A DNA stretch of 43,899 nt from Ruminococcus flavefaciens (lineage in GTDB: Bacteria > Bacteroidota > Bacteroidia > Bacteroidales > P3), in the NCBI GenBank assembly GCA_023667315.1, contig JAMPAI010000001.1, positions 136,914 to 180,812 of the forward strand. The letters are read 5' to 3'. A program made the position numbers and the translations under genes. The notes below the pieces were generated by a model that saw only the letters and a list, made by a program, of their open reading frames with translations, was not told the origin of the DNA and did no database searches. Of the stretch, positions 30,401-42,400 are shown piece after piece (position 1 is the stretch's first letter; each line of letters opens with the position of its first letter).

Positions 30401-33400
30401 ATCCAGTCGAACAGCCATATCGACAACGATACCCTGCGTATCTGCGTGGGTGAACCCACCCGTCTGTTCGCCGCCGTTTCCAACGCTGGCCCGGTATTTG
30501 CCGACGGCAGCCACAACTGGTATATCGAATGGTACAAGAACGGCCAGTTCGTTCAACGCAGCGATACCGTAACCTTTGCCGAACTGGCGGTGGGCAGCAA
30601 GATCTACGCCATCCTGTATGTGGATACCACCGAATGCAACTATGCGATCAACAGTCCCGTCAAGTCGCGCGTGCTTACCGTGGTTTCGGTTCCGCAGCCC
30701 GACGTACGGGTTGATCTGAGCCTGAGGATCGATACCATCTGCTCCAACCGCGACTATGAAGTTACCGCTGCGGTTACCAATGGCGGCACCGATCCTACCT
30801 ACCGTTGGTATGTAAACGGTTTCCTGATGACCACCGGCGACGAACGGGGCAACACCGTTCCTATCGACGGCCCCATCCTCGATATGGTCAATATCAGACA
30901 GCAGTCGGCTCAGGAAGGCACCAACTACGATATCGTATGCTGGGTTAAGTCCAGTCTGGCTTGTGCCGCCGACAGCGTGCGCAACCAGGGTGTGGCTACC
31001 TTGGTGGTGTTCCCCGCCGATACGCTGAAGGTGGTTATCACGCCGCAGATCGACACGGCCTGCGCCTACGAAAACGGAGACGTGGTGGTGAACATGCATG
31101 CCGATGTAAGCGGTATGGCGGAAGGCTATGATGTGGAAGAACCCGACCTGCAGTGGTATGTGGCCGCCGACGAAAACAGTGCCTCGACCCCGATTGCCGG
31201 CGAAAGGAACAAAGACCTGCACTACATCACCAAGAACCTTACCGGAAACGAAGTGTTCAGCGTACGGGCGTTCAGCAAGTACCGCTGCACCTGGAACAGT
31301 ACCCTGGTGAGCGAAAAGGCCAAGATATTCTTGTGGCCCATCCGTTCGGAAGCCGGCAACAACGACACGGCGCGCAACTATGCCCCCGTTACGCTCTCCA
31401 CCGACTCGGCCACCGGCGGCAGCCCGCACTGGATTACCCGTGGCGACGGTCATTTCGTGAAGGCCGACACCTCGCATCCCACCTATGTATTGGGTGCGAA
31501 TGACAAGCTTGCCGACGGTGTATGGCTGGTACAGGAAGTCTCGAACCGTTTCGGCTGCTTGGTTGCCGACAGCATGTACCTCGTTATCTCGCATTGTGAT
31601 GATTACACCTGGAAGACCGACCTGCAGGCCGTTACCGTATGCCACGACCGACCTGTATCGTTGAATAACGGCGTGGTGGCCAAGACCAATGCCCCGGATG
31701 CGGTGAAGAGCGCCGAATACGTGCTGGTGGCCCTCGCTTCGGGTTCGCATCCTGTCGATACCCTGGCGGTGAGCGACAGCGTGGTGTTCGATTGGAGCGG
31801 GGTAGTGGATACGACCCGCAACCTGGTGCTGATAGGCCATATCAACAACACCGACTGCCTCTATACGGATACGATTCCTGTAACGGTACTGCCCAGGAAC
31901 GAGATTGCGGTAGAACTTACGCAAGACGGTGCGGATACCTGCCAGAGCTACAAGGCCGACACGGCCAGCTGGGAAATCGGCGGCTGGAACATGCCCTTGC
32001 ACTGGAACCTGAACGGCGGCACCTTGAACCACGTACACTGCAGCAATATGCAGCGCGTGTTCTCGGGCAACTACGGCGGCGCCAACACCACGGTACGCTA
32101 CGTGGCCACGGGTAGGGAATACACCTCGATCGTGGGCTTCAGCTACGAAGGCAGCAACGGTCACTACAACGACATCAACCTCGACTACGGATTCTACTTC
32201 AGCGAAGGCAAGGTAGGCGTATATAACCGGGGTCTGGTAGGTGAGTACCAGCTGGAAAATCCCTACGAAGCGGGCGACGTGTTTACCGTGATCCGCCGCA
32301 ACCACAAGGTTTACTTCTATCTTGACCAGCGCAACGAACACAAGCTGCTGCAGGTGATCGACGAACCTGAAAGCGGTTGGGAAAGAAGGGTGCGCTACGC
32401 CATCGGCTCGCCCAATGTAGGCAGCAGTTACAACCCGCTGGTATATATCAACGAACCGGCCATCACGGTAAGCGACAGCATTCGCTTCTCGCCGCTCGAA
32501 GGCAGCTTCCTCTACAGCTGGACGCTGAACGACACCCTGCACAGCTCGGCCTCGGTATGGGAAGCCGAAAAGTACAACCTGAAGGCCGGCGACCGCCTTA
32601 AATTGGAGGTTAAGGGCATTACGGAATGCGACACCGTAGAGGCCGCCGACAGCATCGTGATTGTCAAGAGCCACGACTACGAACCGATTTACGTAACCTT
32701 GGTACACGACAGCGCGGGCGATTGCGAATACGACGAATTCACGCTTACCGCCACCGTACACAACCTGCCGGCGGGTGTAAGCGCGGGCGACCTGCGGTAC
32801 AACTGGTACAGGAACGGTGTGGCCGAAGTAAAGGGCACGACCGACAACGTATATGTACTTAAGGACGTGAAGATAGGCGACTACGCTTACGCGGAAGCCT
32901 ACATTACGGGTACCACCTGCGTGCTGAACCCCGAAGCCAACCCGGCTCCCTCGCACCGTGTAACCTTCAGCCTGAAGGAAAACAAGAAGCTGGGAATCAG
33001 GCTCGTACAGCAGACCAAGACCGAACCGGCCATCTGTCCGGGCGATGAGGTTAAGATGCAGGCCGTGGTTACCAACGGCGGCAGCTACGAAATAAGCTGG
33101 TACGTAAACGATGCGTTATACACCACGGGCGAGAACCTGAGCCTCGTTCCCACGGGCGACGTTACGATCTACGCCCTCGTATCGGCCAAGAACGAAGACG
33201 TTTGCCTTGATACAACCTTAGTGTCGTCGGATACCGTTTCGGTACACATGTCTGTTATACCGGTGGTACGTGCCTGGGCCGACACCACCGTAACGCGCAA
33301 CAGCCGCGTGCCTCTGCACGGGGAAGTGATTGCAAACGCCGACGAAGCCGTACGCTTTGCCTGGACCTCGAACTGCGGCGGAGTGGAAAACGCCTCGAAA

Positions 33401-36400
33401 CTGAATACGGAAATCACGGCCAGGAACAGCTGCATGTACTACCTGCGGGCCTACAACAGCGTGGGCTGTGCCTCCGAACCCGATACGGTAGAGGTGAACG
33501 TTTACGATTGCCCGGCGCTGAGCAGCATAGGGGTTCCGGCCTCGGTATGCGAAGGCGACAGCGCCGCCATCAGCATCACCATGTCGGGCTACAAGCCCTC
33601 CACCAACACCTACGAATGGCAGTTGAGCACCGACGGCGGCACCAACTGGACCGATATCTCGGGTGACGCCCGCTTTACCTCCGCCACGACCGCCACCGGC
33701 AGCGTATTGGGCATCCGCAGCGCCACCTTCGACCTCGACGCCCGCAACAACACCCTGTTCCGTTGCGTGGTAACGGCCACCGACACCAACCTGCAGTTCT
33801 GCCCGAGCGTAACCACGAGTGACATCAAGTTGAACGTGGATACGGCAACGCGTCAGCTGCCCACCATCAAGATAACCGGACCCACCGACCTCTGTGCCAC
33901 GGCCTCCACGATGAGCGCCATCTATGCGGCGCAGCTCACTCCGGGCTACGAAGTGATGTGGAAGCAGAACGGCAGCGGCGTACTCGAATACGACGGCAAC
34001 GACCACATAAGGGGCTACACGGTACGCGACGGCGACAAGGTGATTGGCGTTCTTTACGGCGCCAGCCCCTGCGTGAACCGTCTGGAAATCAGCGATACGC
34101 TTACGGTACGCTTCTTCAAGCAGCCTACGCTTAAGGCCTGGAAAGACACGATCGTGGCATTCAACACCAATGCAACGGTTAATGCCCTGCTCGATAATCC
34201 CAATGGGGATGTAACCTACAGCTGGACTCCGGCCGACCAAGTGGCCGATGCCGGCGCGGCCTCCACGATTACGGCTAAGCTTACCAAATCCACGGTATTC
34301 ACGGTAAGCGCTTCCGATACGGCAAGCTGCTCGGCCGAAGCCAAGGTAACGGTAATCGTTAGCGACACCTGCGTAAGGAGTGTTGAACTTACCGGCCCCG
34401 AAAGCGTCTGCATCAACGAAACGGCCACGTTTACCGGTCTGGTGACGGGTGGCGGCGTACTCGGCAAATACGACATCAGCTGGACGGTAAGTCCCGCCCT
34501 GGACAACAACGACGGTCTGGAAGAAATGAACAACGGCGGCGTTCCCGTGCTGTCGTTCTCCAACCCCACGCCGGGCGACTACATGGTAACCTTTACCGTA
34601 ACCGATACGGGCGAGGCGGTACGCAAGTTCTGCTACGAAAACGGTATCGTGCTGAGTGCCAGCAAGACCCTGCATATTCCGGAACGCGACACCTTCGGCG
34701 TAAGCCTCAAGGTGGAAAAAGACAGCGTATGCGAAGGCAGCGCGATCACCCTTGCGGCCAGCGCCACCTTGAACGGTAACGAAGCCGGTACGGACCTGAA
34801 CTACGCATGGTACCGGATTCGCGACGGCAGGACGGCCTACGTGGGCAGCAGCTCGCCTGTACTTACCGTTCCCGACGCCAAAGACAAAGACCGCTACTAT
34901 GTGGTGGTGAACCCGAAGGAAGGCTGCCGCAAGGACGACAAGGCACAGAGCAACGAGGTAGAGGTAACGGTTTATCCGGTTCCCGAACCGCTCAAGCCCT
35001 ATCAGGTATATGCCCACAGCCATCTCTCCTGTGCCGACGACACGGCTTTTATCCTGATCGATGCCGGCCTGCAGCAGAACCTGCTGTACAGTATCGACAG
35101 CGGCGCCACCTGGCACGCGGAAACCTTGTTCAAGCCGCTGGCCAAGGGCACCTACCACGTTATGGTCAAGGGCGAAGCGGGTTGTGAGGCGGCCGGTGTA
35201 CAGACCGTATATATCGACGTACAGCCCGAATACAACTTTACCGCTCCCGATGTGGTTCCCGACTCGGTGGTAAGCTGTATCAACGATCCGGCGCCCATCA
35301 AGGCCTACAACGACCAGCCCGGCTATATGGCTTGGTACGCCGACGCAGACTTGACCCAGCGTCTTGCCGTAAGCGTTCAGGATGCCGATTCCATGCTCTA
35401 TGTACCGGCTGTCGATACGCCGGGCCGCTATGTGTTCTACGTTAAGAAGGCCTTGGTGGATTGCGAAGGTCCCGCCACGGAAGTTCCCTATATCGCCGGA
35501 ACCTGCGACATCAGGCTCGAACCTGCTCCGGCAGGCTTGTGCCCGGGCAGCGATACGCCTTTGTATATCGTGGCCGACGAAGCTACGCGCAACATTTCCA
35601 AGAACTGGATCTACCAGTACAGCGAAGACGGCAAGTTCGTCGACACCGCCACCGTGACGGTGAGCGCGCGCGACCGCATGGACACCGTATTCGTGAGCAA
35701 GCCCGGTTACTACCGCATTGTGGATACCACGATCTGGAATACGGTGATGTACAGCAATGTATCCGAGGTTCAGTTGGGTTCGTACGCAATCTTGGATAAC
35801 CTCTTTACCGTAGAATATCCTATCAACGGAGCTACGTCGATGTGTCCGGGCAAATACACTACGATCCGCCTTAACGGATTGAGCCCCGACTACTATGTGG
35901 AATGGCCTGACACTACCAATGGCAGCAGTTATACGCATAAGTACGATACCACTACGGATGTCAAGGTGGTCGTTAAGAGCGTTATCGGTGGATGCGCCGT
36001 CGATACCTCCATCCATATCATTGTACTTGAAAAGCAGTATATCAAGTTGTCTTACAACGATACCACCATCTGTCTGGGGCGCGGTCAGCAGGCCTCGCTG
36101 GTTCTTCCCAAGATTATGGATAGCGGAGAGGTATTCCCGGCATACACGAACTACACCTGGTATAGGAACGGTTTGATTCATGTAACCGGCAGATACGACA
36201 GACAGGATCCTGCCAGCGTTGTCCGCCTTACCATCGAGCCGGAAGTGGGAGATTACGTCTATGTTGCCCAGGCTCATTCGTTGAAGGATTGTCCTTCCAT
36301 GCCCGACACGGTACGTATCCATGTACGTCAGCTCGACTTCGAACTGAACCCCGACAGTCTGGCGTTCTGCGGCGGCGAAAGCGACAGCATCAGCCTGCCG

Positions 36401-39400
36401 GCGGCCGACAGCATAAGCGTTAACGGAGTGTTCATGCCGTACGTAAGCAAGCTGGCGGTAGGCCCCATTGTCCGCGACAGCGTGATGGCCATTACCCTCT
36501 ACAGCGATGTTTGCCGCGCCACCGATACGCTTAAGCTGCACTACATCCAGCCCGACAGCCTGGTGGCCGAACTGAAGCCCGTGGCCGATACCTGTCTCGA
36601 AATCACGGCCGACACGATGAGGTGGAACGGCTCCACGCTCCATACCGCCGCCAACGGATGGCAGAGCGTATATGCCGCCGACACCATCCGTGCCAATGCC
36701 GAACTCAACTACGTGGTGAGCGGTGCCGAAGGCGCCATGGTGATCGGTCTCGAATACGTAGGCGATGCCCGCGGATTGTGGAACAAGCCGTTCAGCATCT
36801 ACCTCTCCGACAACGGCAGTGCAGACGCCAGGAAGTTCTACCTCTACGAAAACGGTTGGGAAGTGAACTACACCGCCATGGGCGATTACAGGACCGGCGA
36901 CCTCTTTACCGTCCGTCGCGAAGGCGGCGCTGTGGAATACTACCATAACGGCAGCCTGCTGCGCCGTGTGGAAGAAAGCGGATCACTCCGCTCCAAGGCG
37001 CTCCGAGCCTCGGCATCCACCTACTATCATGGCAGCGAAATTGCCGCGATGCGTATCGACAACCTGCCCGCTCCGCAGGTAGGCACCTCGCTCTACCACC
37101 GTTATGACGACCTGCACTACGCATGGTTCGTAAACGGCAGGGCGGCCGGCACCGACAGCGTTCTTTCCGACAACTACATCCTCGTGGCGGGCGACACCGT
37201 GGTATGGCAGGTAACCTCCTATGGCCTCTGCGACACCGCCTTCAGCGCCGACACCTTGGTGGTCGACACCGCGAACGCCTACGCTTCCATCGGACTGAAG
37301 CTTACCGCCGACAACGAATCCGTATGCAAGGGCGAAGCGGTGCTGCTCACCGCCAACATCACCCGTCTGCCCGAAGGCGTATCCTTGAGCGACTTGCGTT
37401 ACAATTGGTATATCAACGGCAGTGCGGCAGCCCTCGGCACGACCTCGGCCACCTATACGCACAATAACGTACAGGACGGCGACTACGCCCGCGTGGAAGC
37501 CTATGCCGACAGCAAGCTCTGCCTGCTCAACGGCAGGAACAACCCGGCGCTCAGCAACACGCTCTACCTTAAGGTCGATTCCGCCGACAAGATCGAGTTC
37601 GCCTTGGATGTACAGCCCGATGCCGTTGTCTGCGAAGGCGATGAACTCACCTTCAGTGCGGTGGCAAGCGGACTCAAGTACGCGCCCACGGTAGAATGGT
37701 TCGTGAACGATGTGAAGAAGGGCAGCGGCAACAGCTTCAGCCTGGCCGACGCCAAGAACGGCGACAAGGTCTATGCGGTGGCCACCTTCGACGCCAAGGA
37801 AAACTGCCAGGGCGGCAAGACCCTGCGCAGCAATACGGTGACGATTACGGTGAACCCCGTTCCGGCGGTACGCGCCCTGGCCGATGTTACGGTGAACCGT
37901 GGCGATGAAGTTAGCCTTACGGGTATCGTTACCTCCGGCTGGACACCCGGCATGGCCTACACCTGGACGCCCTCGACCCTTACGGCCGATACGGTTACCA
38001 AGGTAATCGCCCATAACAGCACCACCTACACCTTTACCGCCGTGAACGCCTACGGTTGCGAAGCCGAGGCCGATGTTCGGGTGGATGTGGACGAATGCGC
38101 CTACATCGCCGCCCAAAGTTCGGTTCATGCGCCGGCAGTATGTGTGGGAGACAGCACCGACTTTACCGTTAACGTTTCCGGATACCAGGCGGATACCTAT
38201 ACCTACATCTGGCAGATCTCGTCCGACAACGGCAACACCTGGGGCGATGTGGCCGCACCTATGTATGTAAACCGTGGCATGAGCCTGCATATACCTGCGG
38301 TGACCTCGCAGATGAACGGCAGCCAGTACCGCGCCGTGGTAACGCCCAATGCAGCGCACAGCCATTGCGACACGCTCTATTCCCTGCCGTTCACGCTTAC
38401 GGTCAACACCAATACCCGTCAGGGTACGATGGATATCGATGGTTTGGAAGACCTTTGCGCCAACAACGAAACCTTTACCTACCGCATGAACGCTTCCGTT
38501 CAGACGGGAGACCACTTCTACTGGTATCTGAACGACGTGGTGGTGGGTCAGGATATCAATACGCTGAACCTCACCAAGGAACAGATCGGCAAGGGCGGTA
38601 TCCTGAAGTCGGTATGGAATATGGCCGACGGGGCTTGCGCCTCGCAGAAGGCCTATGCCGACAGCATCGAGATCTCGATGGGCTCCGAACTGAGCGTGAT
38701 TGCCGGCAACGACACCGTGATAACCAAGAACACCCAGGCAGCGCTCTTCGCGCAGGCTGTGGGTGGCACTGAACCCTACACCTACACTTGGTCGCCCGCT
38801 CTGTCGGCCACGACCACCGGCCAGCGTACGCTTACGCAGCCTTTGGCCTCCACCACGGTGTTTACCGTAACGGCCACCGGTGCCCACGGCTGTCAGGCTC
38901 AGGCACAGGTTAAGGTAACGGTTATGGATACTTGTCTGCAGGATGTGGTTATCTCGGGCGAACAGGGCACGGGCGACCAGACCTCCTGCCAGGGCGAACA
39001 GGTGGAACTGCAGGCCTTGGTAAGCGGAGGCATGCCGGGCAACTACACCATCAACTGGAGCATCACCCCGGCCTTGGCCGCCAACGACTACGTTCCCGTA
39101 CAGAACAACAGCGACCTGTGGATCAGGCCTTCCGTACCGGGTGTATACACCATTAAGGTAACGGTTAACGACACCTCGGCTTTGTCGGCCGAACACTGCG
39201 ATGCGGCCCACCGCACCGTAACCAACCAGATCAACCTTACCGTAACGGGCAAGGACACCCTGGCCGTAAGCCTGGCCGAACCCGACAGCGTGTGCAAGAA
39301 TACCGAGTTCAGCCTTACCGCCAAGGCCACCGTTAACGGCAAGGCCGCCAACAACGTAAGCTACCACTGGTACCGCATCCGCGAAGACGTGCTCCACGAC

Positions 39401-42400
39401 CTGGGTATGGGCAACGCCACCCTGGTACCCGCCGATGCGCTCGATGCCGACCGCTACTTCGTGGTGGCCACCTCCGCAGATAACTGCCTGGCCGACAGCG
39501 TGGCCGTGAGCGATACGGTAGAATCGGTACTCTATCCTGTACCTACGCCGCTCAAGCCTTCCGACGTGGTTTACACGCCCGCCCGTCTGTGCAGCAACGA
39601 CTCGGCATCCATCGAGATCAAGGGTTCGTACAAGGTATCGCAGATCAAGAGCCGCTGGCCGCAAACGCTCTATTACAGCATCGACAACGGCGCCACCTGG
39701 CAAACCAGCGCCTCCTTCAAGCCGCTGCCCGACGCCGCCGTATACGAAATCCTCGTCAAGAACCAGTACGGCTGTCAGGATGCCGCCAACAGGCTCAATA
39801 TCAAGCGTGCTCCGCAGAGCACCGACGTTTGGCTGGAAGCCGGTCCCGACGACACCATCGTAGCCGGCCAGACCTTCCGCGTTCACGGCGACACCGTGGC
39901 CGCCGACGGCACCCCGCAATGGACCACGGCCGGAACGGGCACGTTCGACAACGCCAACACCCTGCATCCCGTCTATACGCCTTCCGACGCCGATATCGCC
40001 GTCGGTCAGGTTAAACTCTACCTGGGCGTGAACAGCAGCGACGAGTGTCCGCTCAAAGACAGCCTTACGCTCTATATCCTCCAGTGCGGCGTTTACGAAA
40101 TCGTACGCAACGCCAGCGATACGGCGGTGGCCTGCGAAGAGTCTCCCTACACGATGATCGCCAAGCTGGTAAGCACCAATCCCGCCCTGAGCGTTCCCAA
40201 GGCCGATTACGAATGGCGCCTGATTGATGAGGTATTCGGCGGTTATACGGTTGAACATGCGGATAGCGATGCCGACAGCTCCAAGTGGACCGATCAGCAC
40301 ACGATGCCGGGTCTGTACGAACTGTACGTAAAGACCTCCACCAACTGTATCCTTACCGATACGTTCCAGCTTGAACTGCAGCCCGTACCCACGGGAGACG
40401 GCAAGATTGAGGTCCGCTATCCGGGCGGCGCCAACGCCATCAGCATGTGTGCCAACGATACGGCGCGTCTCGTGATTGTCGATGCAAGCGAACAGTATAT
40501 CTACACATGGCCCGACGGTTCCACGAGCGATGGTATCACCGATAACGAATATCCCGTAACCGCCACCAAGGATACCTCGGTGATTGTTAAGATTACCAGC
40601 AAGAAGGGCGGATGCGAAGGTTACGATACCTTAGAAATCCTGGTTGACAAACCGTTCGTAATAACCCTTACCAGCAACGATACTACGGTTTGTCCGGGTT
40701 CGGAAGTGCGTCTGCCCAAGATCTCGGTTGCCGGCTTCGGTGCGGGCGTTCCCCTTACCGACTACTGGTGGACGAACGTTCAGGGCGATACCGTGGATGC
40801 CGGAGCCTACGCTTCGCAGAACCGTCCGGTAATGAGGATCGACAGAGACACCGTTTACCGTGGCTACGCCACTACAACGGCCAAGTGCCAGAGCGCGATG
40901 GCGGAATTCAAGGTAACGGTGGATAAGTACACCTTGGCACTCGGCGATACCTTGGCCATCTGCAACGGCGAACAGGCCAGGATCTCCATGCCGGCCAACA
41001 CGAAGAACTACACCGTAAACGGCCGCGTGCTCACGGCTGCCTCGAATGCTGCCTTCGACTTCAGCACGGCTGCTCTTTACCGCGACACTGTATTGGTGGT
41101 AACGGCCAACAGTTCCTTGGGCTGCGGTTATATCGACACCTTGTTTGTGGATGTACTGCCTGTTCCCGACATGAACATCGTGAATGCCGGTGCCTGCGCC
41201 AACCAGCCGGTTGTCCTGAGCCTGCCCAATCTGGATGAAACCGATGAATGCGCGTGGAACGTAAGCACCGTTTCGGGCAGCTACAGCTTTACCGGCGACA
41301 GCATCAGCTTCAGGCCCGCCGCCAAAGACAGTGTATTGTACATCGACCTGAAGGTGACCAACCGTCTGGGTTGCGAATACACCAAGAAAGACACCATCGG
41401 AATATATACGTGGCCGAACCTGAACATTCACGACACCACGGTCTGCGAAGGCACGCCCAAGGTGGAACTGATACCCGATATGGCGAAGGTAACCGCGCAG
41501 TACAGGATTACCTGGCTCGATAAGGGCTTGGATACCTCCGTTAAGTTGCCGAACGCGCTTACGCACAGACTTTCTGTGGCCGATACGGTAAGTCACCGTT
41601 ACTACTACGTTGTTCAGAACCGGAACAACGGATGTACGGATACAGCCTCCGTAATGGTTAACATTACCCGTCTGCCCAAACTTGATCACAAGGTGGATGA
41701 TACGCTTTGTGAACCCGCTACAAGGTTTACCTACATTTACAATACTATTGTGAACTGGAGTGCGGCTGAATACCTTTCCGATGGAACGTTAAATGTCGGA
41801 TTGTTATCTCCTGTGAGAGGTATAAGATCGTCGTACACTCCCTCCACTAAATTCTGGAACATCGGTGGTGAAGTTCGCTTGAAAGTTTCTGTACAAGGAC
41901 AAGCGGAATGTAAAGACAGAACGGTTTATGACTCCTTTAAGATTGTCTATACCTCTCCGTTGAATGTGCCTTCTATCGATAATAAGTTTATATGTTTGAG
42001 CAGCAAGGATAATGCTAAGGTAGAAGTGGACTTGACCGGCACACGTAAGAATATGGCCGGTATGGAATGGAAGCTCAGCAATAACGAAGTGGTTCCGAGT
42101 TTGGATACGACCAATCAGAAATATAAATATACCTTGGTTTATACCAATCCGGGAGGCGATACGAATGTGGTATATAGAGATACCCTTAGGGTTTGGAATG
42201 CAGTGAACTGTATGATTGTTCGTCCTTTCCGCGTTGAGTTTATATCGGCACCCTATATTGCGCCCGATACGGTTACGATATGCCCCGGAGATACGGTATC
42301 GCTGAAAGTGTCCAACCCGAATTCCACACGGAGTGCCTATTGGTTTAATATGGAAACCGGAAAACGTGATGCGACGGGTAATGTGGTTAAGTTGCATCCT

